Positions 44,617-55,677 of a stretch of 64,000 nucleotides of DNA are shown piece after piece. This stretch comes from Arthrobacter frigidicola (GTDB taxonomy: Bacteria > Actinomycetota > Actinomycetes > Actinomycetales > Micrococcaceae). The DNA lies in contig QZVU01000001.1 of NCBI GenBank assembly GCA_003602285.1, forward strand, positions 124,001 through 188,000. Direction: 5' to 3'. The position numbers were made by a program, and so were the translations under genes. The notes under the pieces are model-generated. The model made no database searches and was not told the DNA's origin. It saw only the letters and a program-made list of their open reading frames with translations. Numbering within the stretch: the stretch's first letter is position 1; each line of letters starts with the position of its first letter.

Positions 44617-45825
44617 ATGAACTCCAGCACCGCCACCGCGCAGGATGCCGCCCCGCCGCGCCCCGGTCCGCCCCGCACCCGGTCGCCCTGGTGGGGAGTG
44701 GCCTCCCTGTCCGTTGTGCTCTTTGCGATCGTGACGAGCGAATTCCTTCCGGCGAGCCTGCTCTCCCGCATGTCCTCGGATCTTGGCATCTCCGAGGGCC
44801 TCGCGGGCCAGGCTGTGACCGCCACCGCCGTCGCCGCGGCGGTCACCGGACCGGCGATCGCGCTGGTGCTGCCGCGGCTTGACCGGCGGACCTCGCTGAT
44901 CGGGCTCGTGGTCCTGGCGGCGGTGTCCAACCTCCTGGTCGCCCTGGCCCCGTCCTTCGCAGTGCTGCTCACCGCGCGGCTCCTGCTCGGGGTGTCGGTC
45001 GGAGGGTTCTGGGCGCTGGCCATCGCCGTCGTCGCCGCCCTGGTCAGCCGCGAAAGGATCGGCCGCGGCATGATGGTCGTCAACGTCGGCGTCTCCCTGG
45101 CCACCATCCTCGCCGTTCCCCTGGGTCTGCTGCTCGGCGAGCTGTGGGGCTGGCGCGTGCTGTTCCTGCTGGCGGCCGCGGCGAGCGTTGTCGGCCTCGT
45201 CCTGGCCGCGGCCTGGCTTCCGCCGGTCGCCCCCGAACCCTCGCCCGGCCGGGCCTTCGTGGCGACCCTGCGGTCGCCGCTGGTGATCGTCGGAATGGTC
45301 GGCATGTTCCTCATCGCCGGCGGACAATTCGCCGGCTTCACCTACATCCGCCTGGCCGGTGACCTCGTCGCCGGGCTCACCGCCGAGGGGTTCGCCCTGG
45401 CGCTGGCCGCCTTCGGCATCGCCTCGTTCGTGGGCAACCTCGCCAGCGGCCCGGCCGCCGACGGCGCACTCCACCGCTCCGTCGTCGTCATGGGGGCCGC
45501 AGTGGGCATCGCAACCATCCTGTGGGCCACCCTGGGCAGCAGCCTCCCGGTCGCCGTTGCGGCCATCGTGCTCTGGGGACTCGGCTTCGGCGCCATCCCC
45601 ACCCTCATCCAGTCCTGGATGGCGCGGGCGCACCCGGAGAGCCTGGAATCGGTCTCCGGGGTCACCGTCGCCGCCTTCCAGCTGGCCATCGGCCTCGGCG
45701 CGGCGGTGGGCGGAGTGCTCGTCAACAGTTTCGACGTCCGGGCGGCGCTGATCGCCGGGGGCGCGGCCGCCCTCCTGGGCGGCGTGCTGCTCGGAGCGGT
45801 GCGCACCCGCAGGCGCGGGGCCTAG
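44617..45825 (+). CDS. MFS transporter (AraJ/PbuE-like drug or metabolite efflux)
   Basis: A 402-residue major facilitator transporter with about twelve membrane helices and a 25-residue N-terminal tail. FAIVTSEFLPASLLSRMSSDLGISEGLAGQAVTA and the GRLLGxSxGGFWAL-like segment LLLGVSVGGFWALAIAV are characteristic of the AraJ/PbuE/NepI efflux group. The ATG at 44617 has an AAAAGAG site; an ATG at 44584 in the same frame lacks one. Its TAG stop shares the four bases CTAG with the stop of the convergent methyltransferase gene, with no terminator between them. Confidence 0.9.
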   Translation: MNSSTATAQDAAPPRPGPPRTRSPWWGVASLSVVLFAIVTSEFLPASLLSRMSSDLGISEGLAGQAVTATAVAAAVTGPAIALVLPRLDRRTSLIGLVVLAAVSNLLVALAPSFAVLLTARLLLGVSVGGFWALAIAVVAALVSRERIGRGMMVVNVGVSLATILAVPLGLLLGELWGWRVLFLLAAAASVVGLVLAAAWLPPVAPEPSPGRAFVATLRSPLVIVGMVGMFLIAGGQFAGFTYIRLAGDLVAGLTAEGFALALAAFGIASFVGNLASGPAADGALHRSVVVMGAAVGIATILWATLGSSLPVAVAAIVLWGLGFGAIPTLIQSWMARAHPESLESVSGVTVAAFQLAIGLGAAVGGVLVNSFDVRAALIAGGAAALLGGVLLGAVRTRRRGA

Positions 45826-47069
45826 CCGGCCGCCGGTGCCGGGTGCGCCGGGACGGGCTCGACGACGATGGCCACACGGTCATCGCCGATCCGGGTCAGG
45901 ACCAGCGTGGCCTTTTTCCGGGCCTTCCCGGAGCCGCTGAGCAGCTGGCGCCGCACCTCCTCCGGGGTGACGGAGGTTCCGCGCTTCTTGATGTCGAGGA
46001 CGCCGATGCCTTCGGCGCGCACCCACTGCTTGAGGGCCTTGATATTGAAGGGGCGGGTCTCGACGATCCGGTAGGGGCGGGCGAACGGCGTCTCGTGAAG
46101 CTCCGGCGCGCAGATGTACGCGATCCGGGGATCAAGAAGGTGCCCGCCGAGCCGCTCCGCGACGTCGGCGACGAGCCCCGCCCGAATCACGGCTCCGTCC
46201 GGCTCGTACAGGTAGCCCTCCGGCGGGCCGACGGGCGCCTCCGGGCCGGCGCCGAAGTCCTCGGTGCTGGTCAGTTCGGCCGCGCCGTGGGCGCTGAGGA
46301 CGAGGGCGGCACGGCGCACCCCGGGCCGGCGGAGCGCGTTGAACCACAGGGCCGCCTCGGTTACGTCCCCGTCCACGGAGACCCACTGGGCCTCGCAGTC
46401 CGCCGGTACCGCCTCGTGCGGGATGCCGGGGCCCAGCTTCACTCCCACGGGCGTGCCGCGGGCGGCGAGGTCCTCGACGAAGGACAGCGGGGGAGAAAAC
46501 GCCTCGGGGTCGAAGAGGCGGGTGGTGCCCGAGGTGGAGGTGCTGCGGCGGGCCGGATCCAGCCAGACGCCGTCGTACTTCGTCACATCCACGGCCGACG
46601 CATCGGCGTTCAGCACCGACGCGTTCGGCCAGGGGAGCAGGTTCATGGTCGCGGCGGCCGCCGTGGTCTCGTCGAGCTCGACGGCGGTCACCTCCCGCTC
46701 CAGGGTGGCCAGCGCCATCGAATCCGCGCCGATCCCGCAGCCCAGGTCGGCCACCCGCAGCAGCTCCGCGGTCACGAACCGCTGCGCGTGGTGGGCCGCG
46801 ACCCGTAGCCGGGTCGCCTGCTCCAGCCCCGCGGAGGTGAACACCATCCGGTCCGCGAAACCGCCGAACTTCGCATGGGCCTTGGCCCGTAGGCGGGACT
46901 GGGTCAGGGCCGCCGCCACGACCTCGGGCGCGTGGCCGGTCCGGCGCAGCTGCTCGCTCAGCTGCAGGCTGCCGGCCTCCGAGTACGGACCCAGCGAGTT
47001 CAACAGCTCCCAGCCCTGGGGCGTGAGGATCGGTGCGATGGAGTCGGTGACGGGGTTTTCGGAAGCCAT
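45822..47069 (-). CDS. Class I SAM-dependent methyltransferase with THUMP-like domain
   Basis: A 415-residue protein with a central SAM-binding domain: motif I VADLGCGIGADSMALATL, acidic motif VTAVELDETTAAAATMNL and the catalytic-type DGVWLDPARRS. The C-terminal about 90 residues (ETRPFNIKALKQWVRAEGIGVLDIKKRGTSVTPEEVRRQL) form the THUMP-like region found with these enzymes. RNA is the likely substrate by family resemblance, but it is not established. It ends tail-to-tail with the MFS gene and starts 80 bp from the first CIRCE element. Confidence 0.85.
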   Translation of the reverse strand: MASENPVTDSIAPILTPQGWELLNSLGPYSEAGSLQLSEQLRRTGHAPEVVAAALTQSRLRAKAHAKFGGFADRMVFTSAGLEQATRLRVAAHHAQRFVTAELLRVADLGCGIGADSMALATLEREVTAVELDETTAAAATMNLLPWPNASVLNADASAVDVTKYDGVWLDPARRSTSTSGTTRLFDPEAFSPPLSFVEDLAARGTPVGVKLGPGIPHEAVPADCEAQWVSVDGDVTEAALWFNALRRPGVRRAALVLSAHGAAELTSTEDFGAGPEAPVGPPEGYLYEPDGAVIRAGLVADVAERLGGHLLDPRIAYICAPELHETPFARPYRIVETRPFNIKALKQWVRAEGIGVLDIKKRGTSVTPEEVRRQLLSGSGKARKKATLVLTRIGDDRVAIVVEPVPAHPAPAAG

Positions 47070-47148
47070 GATCCAACCCTAGGGGACGCACCCGGCAGTC
47101 CGCTCCGCGCATCCGGGCGCGGAGCGCGCTCCCGGAAACCCGCGCGAT

Positions 47149-47175
47149 CTGGCACTCGCCTTGACCGAGTGCTAA
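47149..47175. promoter_or_regulatory. CIRCE element 1 upstream of groES
   Basis: CTGGCACTC, 9 bp, GAGTGCTAA. Seven of nine left-arm bases and all nine right-arm bases match the CIRCE consensus TTAGCACTC-N9-GAGTGCTAA, the HrcA repressor site. It covers the -35 box of the groES promoter. Confidence 0.85.
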
Positions 47176-47189
47176 CCAGTGCATAAAGT
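47161..47189 (+). promoter_or_regulatory. groES promoter
   Basis: TTGACC (47161-47166), a 17-bp spacer and TAAAGT (47184-47189) form a good housekeeping promoter. CIRCE 1 overlaps its -35 and CIRCE 2 begins just at the expected transcription start. Confidence 0.75.
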
Positions 47190-47194
47190 CAGGG

Positions 47195-47221
47195 TTGGCA
47201 CTCTCACTAGGAGGGTGCTAA
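47195..47221. promoter_or_regulatory. CIRCE element 2 upstream of groES
   Basis: TTGGCACTC, 9 bp, GGGTGCTAA. One mismatch per arm to the CIRCE consensus. The centres of the two elements are 46 bp apart, on either side of the -10 box. Confidence 0.9.
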
Positions 47222-47315
47222 TCCCGAGGAAAGTGCCGGCCGGCACCCGCGACGACGGCCAGTGCGGAACCAACGGCCTTCATTCCATTAGTAACGAACG
47301 CAAAGGAGAGCCCGA

Positions 47316-47612
47316 GTGTCGGTCTCTATTAAGCCTCTTGAGGATCGTATTGTTGTCCGCCCGCTGGAAGCCGAGCAGACCACTGCTTCCGGTCTGGTCA
47401 TCCCGGATACCGCTAAGGAGAAGCCCCAGGAGGGCGAGGTTGTAGCTGTAGGACCGGGTCGTGTCGACGACAACGGCAACCGCGTTCCCGTCGACGTCGC
47501 CGAGGGCGACGTCGTCATCTACTCGAAGTACGGCGGAACCGAGGTCAAGCACGGCGGCCAGGAATACCTGGTGCTCTCGGCGCGCGACGTCCTGGCGGTC
47601 GTCGTTAAGTAA
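47316..47612 (+). CDS. groES: Co-chaperonin GroES
   Basis: A 98-residue GroES that caps the GroEL folding chamber. The sequence is typical: [20 protein letters not shown], the mobile loop [12 protein letters not shown], then [28 protein letters not shown]. The GTG start has an AAAGGAG site 8 bp upstream. It is controlled by the two CIRCE elements, so HrcA repression with heat induction is expected. groEL follows after 72 bp containing a long perfect palindrome. Confidence 0.98.
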   Translation: MSVSIKPLEDRIVVRPLEAEQTTASGLVIPDTAKEKPQEGEVVAVGPGRVDDNGNRVPVDVAEGDVVIYSKYGGTEVKHGGQEYLVLSARDVLAVVVK

Positions 47613-47623
47613 GCTTTTTCGAA

Positions 47624-47655
47624 GAAGACCCCGGCCAGTACTGGCCGGGGTCTTC
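47624..47655. terminator. Perfect 32-nt palindrome between groES and groEL
   Basis: Two 16-nt arms (GAAGACCCCGGCCAGT and its exact complement) meet at 47639/47640. As RNA this gives a very stable stem, followed by CTC ACT rather than a U-run. It may attenuate read-through from groES, stabilise the groES message, or separate the two cistrons after processing. Confidence 0.7.
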
Positions 47656-47672
47656 TCACTGCACCAGCCTGA

Positions 47673-49298
<1,626 letters not shown>

Positions 49299-49343
49299 TC
49301 CCCGCACGGCAGGGCCTGTCACGGGCCGTGCCGGCAGGCAGCA

Positions 49344-49378
49344 AAGCACCCCGGCCCGGTTCACCGGCCGGGGTGCTT
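49344..49378 (+). terminator. Terminator after groEL
   Basis: A perfect 13-bp GC-rich stem (AAGCACCCCGGCC and complement) with a 9-nt loop, 45 bp after the groEL stop. Confidence 0.8.
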
Positions 49379-49505
49379 CGCTTAACGGGCGCACTTCACC
49401 GTCTGCGGCCCGCCCGCCGGCACACGGTTGCTCCGGGCCGGCGTCCGGCCGAAGCCCGCGGCAGCAACTGCAGGGGTCCCGGAGCGCCTCCAGATCACGA
49501 AACGG

Positions 49506-49511
49506 TAAACT
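49506..49511 (+). promoter_or_regulatory. Candidate -10 box of the acyltransferase gene
   Basis: TAAACT in an AT-rich patch would place the transcription start near 49518, leaving a leader of about 65 nt before the GTG at 49584. The -35 is not clear. Confidence 0.35.
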
Positions 49512-49583
49512 TGAGCTTTGTGCCGCCGCTGCCTGCGGCACACCGGGCGCTTCGCGGCGCCGTCAGGAACCGAAAGGGTCGAT

Positions 49584-51626
49584 GTGGGTGTAACCAGAAC
49601 CGCGCCGGAGGAGAACCTCCCCGCGGCCCCCGCGGCGCGCCAGCGGCGTCCCGAGGTGCAGGGCCTGCGGGCCCTCGCCGTCGTCATGGTGGTGCTCTAC
49701 CACGTGTGGCTCGGCAGGGTCTCCGGCGGCGTCGACGTGTTCCTGCTGATCTCCGCCTTCCTGCTCACATTCACCTTCGTCGGCAAGGTCGAGTCGGGCC
49801 GGCCGCTGCAGCTCCTGCGGTACTGGCTGGGCCTCTTCCGGCGCCTGTTGCCCGCCGCCGTCGTCGTGCTGGTGGCCGTCCTGGCCGCCACGGCCGTGCT
49901 GGCCCCGCCGTCCCGGTGGCCCGGGATCTTCGACCAGACGTGGGCGTCGCTGCTGTATGTGCAGAACTGGGAACTTGCCGCCAACGCGGTGGACTACTAC
50001 GCCCAGGACGACAGCAACGCCAGCCCCCTGCAGCACTTCTGGTCCCTCTCCATCCAGGGCCAGGTGTTCCTGTTATGGCCGCTGCTGTTCGCCGTCTCCG
50101 CCCTGGCGGCGCGGGCCGCCCGGCGGCGCTACCGCACCGTCCTCATCGCCGTCTTCTCGGCGGTCTTCGCCCTGTCCCTCGCCTTCTCCATCTGGCAGAC
50201 CACCCACCACCAGGCCGCCGCCTACTTCGACACCCGGTCCCGGCTGTGGGAGTTCGCGCTGGGCTCCCTGATCGCACTGCTATTGCCATATGCCCGCTTT
50301 GGAATACGTACCCAGGTGGTGCTCGGCTGGGTCGGGCTGGCCGCCATGCTCAGCTGCGGGCTGCTGCTTCAGGTTCAGCAGCAGTTCCCCGGCTGGATCG
50401 CCCTGTGGCCGACCCTGGCCGCGGCCTGCATCCTCGCTGCCGGCCGCACCAGGAGCCGCTTTGGGGTCGACCGTCTGCTGAGCGCGGCGCCCCTGGTGCG
50501 CCTCGGCGACAACTCCTACGCCCTGTACCTGTGGCACTGGCCGATCCTCGTCTTCTGGCTCCTGACCGCCCGCAAGCCCGAGGCCGGACTGCTCGACGGC
50601 GCCCTCGTGATCGCCGCGTCGCTGGTCCTCGCGTTCGCCACCACCCGCTTCGTCGAGGTGCCCGTGCGGTCCTGGTCCTGGCCCACGTTGCGCAGGCGCC
50701 GCACCGGGCTCGTGGTGGCCGCGGCGCTGGCCGTCGTCGCCGTGCCCCTGTCGGGGTGGGAGCTGCAGGTCCAGGCCCAGGAAAACGCCGCCCGGATGCA
50801 GACGGCGGATGACAACCCCGGCGCGCGGGCACTGGCCCCCGGGTTCGAGTACCGCGGGGCCGAGGACGCCGTGGTCCTTCCGCTCGCCAGCGCACTGGGC
50901 GACGAGTGGGCCGAGTACGACGGCCCCTGCGAAGGCGTCCTGGCCCCCGCCGACCCCCGGATCGAATTCTGCTCGCAGGCCGGCAACGCCGAGTCGCCGG
51001 AGCGCACCATACTGATCCTCGGTGACTCCCACGCCCAGGTGTGGCTGACCGCGGTGGGCGCCCTGGCCACCGAGCGCAACTGGAACGCCGTCCTGGTGCA
51101 CAAGCCCGCCTGCCGGTTCGGGGCGGAATCACCGGACATGAGCCCGGAGTGCAATGCGCACAACGCCGCTGCCCTCGACTACGCCCTGGACCTCGCACCG
51201 GACGCCGTGCTGACGGTCGGGTCCAAGACGGACTGGAGCTCGCCCGCGGAAACCGTCCCGGATGGCTACGCCGCCGGCCTGCAGCCCTTCCTTGACCGGG
51301 GCATCGAGGTCGTGGCCCTGCGCGATACGCCGCGCTTCGAGTTCGACATGGCTAAGTGCATCGAGCTCAGCAGCGAAGACCCCGACGCCTGCGCCCTGCC
51401 CCGCTCCGAGCTGCTCGCCCCGGTGTCCCCGCTCGGGCAGGTCGCCCGGGACAATCCCGGGATCGGCGTGCTGGACCTGACCGACCAGATCTGCACCGAC
51501 ACCTCCTGCCCGGGCCTGATCGGGAATGTGCTCGTCTACAAGGACCGCGACCATCTCACTCGAACCTACGTCAAGACGATCCAGCCGGTCTTCAACGAGC
51601 GGTTCCTCGCCCTCACCGGCTGGTGA
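49584..51626 (+). CDS. Membrane O-acyltransferase with SGNH domain (OatA-like)
   Basis: A 680-residue two-domain protein. The N-terminal acyltransferase-3 domain (about 15-390) has about ten membrane helices and begins RRPEVQGLRALAVVMVVLYHVWL, with SGGVDVFLLISAFLLT and FWSLSIQGQVFLLWPLLF. The extracellular SGNH hydrolase-fold domain starts near 475 with ILGDSHAQVW (catalytic Ser) and ends with the Asp-His pair in KDRDHLT near 655. Such proteins O-acetylate cell-wall polymers. The GTG start is chosen for the GAAAGGG site 5-6 bp upstream. Confidence 0.92.
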   Translation: MGVTRTAPEENLPAAPAARQRRPEVQGLRALAVVMVVLYHVWLGRVSGGVDVFLLISAFLLTFTFVGKVESGRPLQLLRYWLGLFRRLLPAAVVVLVAVLAATAVLAPPSRWPGIFDQTWASLLYVQNWELAANAVDYYAQDDSNASPLQHFWSLSIQGQVFLLWPLLFAVSALAARAARRRYRTVLIAVFSAVFALSLAFSIWQTTHHQAAAYFDTRSRLWEFALGSLIALLLPYARFGIRTQVVLGWVGLAAMLSCGLLLQVQQQFPGWIALWPTLAAACILAAGRTRSRFGVDRLLSAAPLVRLGDNSYALYLWHWPILVFWLLTARKPEAGLLDGALVIAASLVLAFATTRFVEVPVRSWSWPTLRRRRTGLVVAAALAVVAVPLSGWELQVQAQENAARMQTADDNPGARALAPGFEYRGAEDAVVLPLASALGDEWAEYDGPCEGVLAPADPRIEFCSQAGNAESPERTILILGDSHAQVWLTAVGALATERNWNAVLVHKPACRFGAESPDMSPECNAHNAAALDYALDLAPDAVLTVGSKTDWSSPAETVPDGYAAGLQPFLDRGIEVVALRDTPRFEFDMAKCIELSSEDPDACALPRSELLAPVSPLGQVARDNPGIGVLDLTDQICTDTSCPGLIGNVLVYKDRDHLTRTYVKTIQPVFNERFLALTGW

Positions 51627-51631
51627 GACGC

Positions 51632-51659
51632 CGCCCCGGGCTCCGCTGCACCGGGGGCG
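51632..51659 (+). terminator. Hairpin after the acyltransferase gene
   Basis: CGCCCCGG and CCGGGGGCG arms (one bulged base) enclose about 11 nt, directly after the stop codon and before the guaB upstream region. In that region, TTTTAGAAT (51700-51708) is a possible extended -10 for guaB. Confidence 0.5.
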
Positions 51660-51758
51660 CCGTCATGCCGGCAGGGGAATAGGGCTCGGAGGGGATTGGT
51701 TTTAGAATAGTTAAGAGCCGGACGGCAGAGCCGCCGATGGCACCCCCACCCGCGGTGA

Positions 51759-53303
<1,545 letters not shown>

Positions 53304-53330
53304 GCCTCCGGCCACGGGCGTTTCCCGAAG

Positions 53331-53366
53331 GAGGCCCCCGCCACCCACCAGGGTTGCGGGGGCCTC
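53331..53366 (+). terminator. Terminator after guaB
   Basis: A perfect 11-bp stem (GAGGCCCCCGC and complement) with a 14-nt loop, followed by TTCGTGTG, 27 bp after the guaB stop. Confidence 0.8.
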
Positions 53367-53410
53367 TTCGTGTGTCGCGTCCGTGGCCGTCGTCGTCGTT
53401 CCTTTTCGCC

Positions 53411-53503
53411 GAGTGTGCAGCTAACCACGCGTCCGGCCGTCCTCGTCTCGTCGAGTGTGCAGGTAACCACGCTTCGGGCGGCGTAAAGCGTGGTGTGCTG
53501 CAG
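53411..53503. repeat. Three copies of a 16-20 bp motif after guaB
   Basis: GAGTGTGCAGCTAACCACGC (53411-53430) recurs with one change at 53453-53472. A third, inverted and diverged copy lies at 53488-53503 (reverse complement CTGCAGCACACCACGC). The direct copies are 42 bp apart. I see no protein-coding explanation; this may be a dispersed intergenic repeat family. Confidence 0.75.
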
Positions 53504-53529
53504 ATTCGGCGGAGGAGGCAGCGCCCGTG

Positions 53530-53578
53530 GTGAGGTGCGGCTTCAAGTGAGGTGCGGCATCGGTGAGGTGCGGCTTCG
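53530..53578. repeat. Three short tandem repeats GTGAGGTGCGGC
   Basis: GTGAGGTGCGGC followed by TTC or ATC occurs at 53530, 53547 and 53563, a period of 16-17 bp. With the motif at 53411-53503 it makes the 319 bp between guaB and the phzF-like gene largely repetitive. No gene is supported here. Confidence 0.8.
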
Positions 53579-53622
53579 GTGGAGGCGGCACCGACGACGG
53601 CTCGCCGGTGCCGCCCGACCTG

Positions 53623-54459
53623 CTACTCGGGAATCGGCACCGCACTGCCGCTGACCGAGACGCGCGCATCGGTGGGGGAGACCTCGATCTCGAGGGTGCT
53701 CGGCCGTTCCATGTCCTGGCCCTGAAGGATCGTGATCCGCTGCGGCGCGGTGATGAGTCCCAGCTCCCGCAGGTAGCCGCCCAGCGCTGCCGCGGCGGCG
53801 CCGGTGGCCGGGTCCTCCACCACGCCACCCACGGGGAAGGGATTGCGGGAGTGGAAGGTGACGGGGTCCTCGCGCCAGATCAGCTGCAGTGTTGTCCACC
53901 CCCTCTCCGTCATCAGCTCCTTGAGGGCCTCGAAGTCATAGTCGAGATCCGCCAGGCGAGCACGGGAGCGGGCCGCCAGTACCAGGTGCTCGTTGCCGGC
54001 GAAGGCTACGTGGGCCGGAAGCTCCGGATCGAGATCCTCGGCCGCCCAGCCGAGCGCGGCGAGGGCCCCGGCGGTCTCCTCGGCGGAGGCGTCCCGGCTC
54101 CGCGTTGGTGCACTGATGAGGGTGGCCCGGTGGCCGGAGGCCGTGCCGGCCGTCGAGATGGCGATGTCGCCCACGGGCGTGCCGAACATCAGCTCTCCCG
54201 GCCCGATCCGCTCCGCCAGCGCAACGGCCGTGGCGATGGTCGCGTGGCCGCAGAACGGCACCTCCGCCAGGGGACTGAAGTACCGAAGGGTGTAGTTCCG
54301 CCCGTCGCCGGGCCAGACGAACGCTGTTTCCGAGTAACCCACATCGGCGGCGATGCGCTGCATGGTGCTCTCGTCCAGTCCGGTGGCGTCGAGCACGACG
54401 CCGGCAGGGTTCCCGCCGTCGGGGTCGCTCGTGAATGCGGCGTATCTAAGAATCTCCAT
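53623..54459 (-). CDS. PhzF-family isomerase
   Basis: A 278-residue PhzF-like protein. It begins MEILRYAAFTSDPDGGNPAGVVLDA, with the conserved catalytic Glu in DVGYSETAFVWP, the segment YFSPLAEVPFCGHATIATAVALAER, and the C-terminal PVGGVVEDPATGAAAAALGGYLREL. PhzF proteins isomerise small metabolites; only some act in phenazine synthesis, and no phenazine genes are present. The ATG at 54459 is chosen because homology starts there. It is monocistronic on the minus strand. Confidence 0.92.
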   Translation of the reverse strand: MEILRYAAFTSDPDGGNPAGVVLDATGLDESTMQRIAADVGYSETAFVWPGDGRNYTLRYFSPLAEVPFCGHATIATAVALAERIGPGELMFGTPVGDIAISTAGTASGHRATLISAPTRSRDASAEETAGALAALGWAAEDLDPELPAHVAFAGNEHLVLAARSRARLADLDYDFEALKELMTERGWTTLQLIWREDPVTFHSRNPFPVGGVVEDPATGAAAAALGGYLRELGLITAPQRITILQGQDMERPSTLEIEVSPTDARVSVSGSAVPIPE

Positions 54460-54567
54460 GGCACTACTTTGCCCCACGGCCCGCGTCTTGGAGGAGGACC
54501 GCGCTCCGACCGGCGGGGCCGGCCGCGGTTCAGCCCGGCTCGGTCGGCGTCGGGGGGAGGTGCTGCG

Positions 54568-54595
54568 CGGCGCCTCCCCGTCGGAGGAGGCGCCG
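54568..54595 (-). terminator. Terminator after the secreted phosphodiesterase gene
   Basis: CGGCGCCTCC pairs with GGAGGAGGCGCCG (one bulged region) around a short loop, just beyond the stop codon of the minus-strand gene that ends at 54605. Confidence 0.6.
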
Positions 54596-54604
54596 TGCAC
54601 CGGC

Positions 54605-55450
54605 CTACCCCCTTTCGGCGAGGAATCGTTCCAGGGCAGCCAGGTCGTCGGTGTTGATGTGGTCGACGCCGGCCGCGAGCAGTTCGGCCCATACCGCCTC
54701 GCGTGCCGGTCCGGGCAGGTCCGGAGTCGCCCAGAAGCGGACCCGCGCCCCCTGTGCGTGGGCGGCCGCCACGTAAGCCGTCAGCTTTTCCCGCTCCGCG
54801 GCGGGCATTTCACCCACACCCCGCCAGGCGAATAGCTGCTGCCAGTTGTTGCTGATCAGCGGCATGAGTTCGGCGGGAAGGGCACCGCCAAGATCCGCCG
54901 CGCGTCCGTCGTAGAAGCCGAACCGCTGGTCGGCGCCGCTCATGACGGACAGCGGCCGGTTGCCGCTGATCACCGCGGTCACGGCCCCCGCTTTGGTCTT
55001 CCCGTGCGTGTAGCGGGTGAGCATCGTGCGGTGCTCGGCGAGCTCCTCCTCGATTGCGGCGTAGGTCGGGGCGGCCTCGCTCTTAATGTCGATCAGCAGC
55101 TGGAACTCACCCTCCCACCCCGGATACACGCTCCCTCCGTGGCCCGTGACGAGCTCATCGAGGGGCTTCAGGTACAGGCTTTCCAGCGTGGCCCCCGCAC
55201 GGACATCCTCAAGGTCGTGCGCGACGAGGAGTTCACCGTCGACAAGCCAGACGTCCGCTTCGACACTCGTGAAGCCGTGCTGCAGCGCATCGAGGAGCGG
55301 GCGGTCGTGTTCGTAGTCGTTGTGGGCGTGGGCCGCGGCGTGGGGCTCGCCCAGATCGACGTCGTGCTGTGCCGCCGGGGCCGGCGCGAGGCCCAGGGTG
55401 CTGAGGGCGGTGAGGGCTGCCGCCAGCGTGGCTGTCCTTCTCAGGAACAT
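54605..55450 (-). CDS. Secreted GDPD/AIM6-like phosphodiesterase domain protein
   Basis: A 281-residue protein with a Sec signal peptide (RRTATLAAALTALSTLGLAPAPAA). The mature part resembles the PLC-like phosphodiesterase fold of the glycerophosphodiesterase/AIM6 group: AHAHNDYEHDRPLLDALQHGFTSVEADVWLVDGELLVAHD holds the expected His, Glu and Asp residues, and the end reads GVDHINTDDLAALERFL. Hydrolysis of a phosphodiester outside the membrane is likely, but the substrate is unknown. The ATG has an AAAGGA site; a GC-block palindrome lies just upstream in its leader. Confidence 0.82.
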   Translation of the reverse strand: MFLRRTATLAAALTALSTLGLAPAPAAQHDVDLGEPHAAAHAHNDYEHDRPLLDALQHGFTSVEADVWLVDGELLVAHDLEDVRAGATLESLYLKPLDELVTGHGGSVYPGWEGEFQLLIDIKSEAAPTYAAIEEELAEHRTMLTRYTHGKTKAGAVTAVISGNRPLSVMSGADQRFGFYDGRAADLGGALPAELMPLISNNWQQLFAWRGVGEMPAAEREKLTAYVAAAHAQGARVRFWATPDLPGPAREAVWAELLAAGVDHINTDDLAALERFLAERG

Positions 55451-55466
55451 TGGAGTCCTTTCGGTT

Positions 55467-55489
55467 GGGGCCCCGGGGCCCGGGGCCCC
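55467..55489 (-). promoter_or_regulatory. GC-block palindrome in the leader of the phosphodiesterase gene
   Basis: Twenty-three bases made only of alternating G and C blocks lie 16 bp upstream of the start codon on the minus strand, directly 5' of the AAAGGA ribosome-binding site. In RNA they should fold into a very stable hairpin that could limit translation. Confidence 0.4.
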
Positions 55490-55677
55490 TTCACGCTAGG
55501 GACCGTGGATGGTCGGCAGGCCGCGCACAGTTGACGCCCCGGTGAACTCCAGGAAGACACCCCGGGTGCGGAAGCAATCGGGTCCAAGGGCCCTGTCGGG
55601 CGTGCGGTCCGGGGAGCAAGATATGCGCAGGGCAGGCAGCGGCGCGCGTGCGGGCCCTTCCACGCGGAGGAGGGGCC

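Noticed and set aside
44401-45633. A 410-codon minus-strand frame and an overlapping 308-codon one
   Set aside because: Both are antisense to the MFS transporter, which has twelve clear hydrophobic segments and a ribosome-binding site.
53421-53828. A 135-codon minus-strand frame across the repeat region
   Set aside because: Its C-terminal part only translates the intergenic repeats and the rest is a shadow of the PhzF-like gene.
53623-54459. Phenazine biosynthesis gene
   Set aside because: PhzF-family membership alone does not imply phenazine synthesis, and no other phz gene is present.
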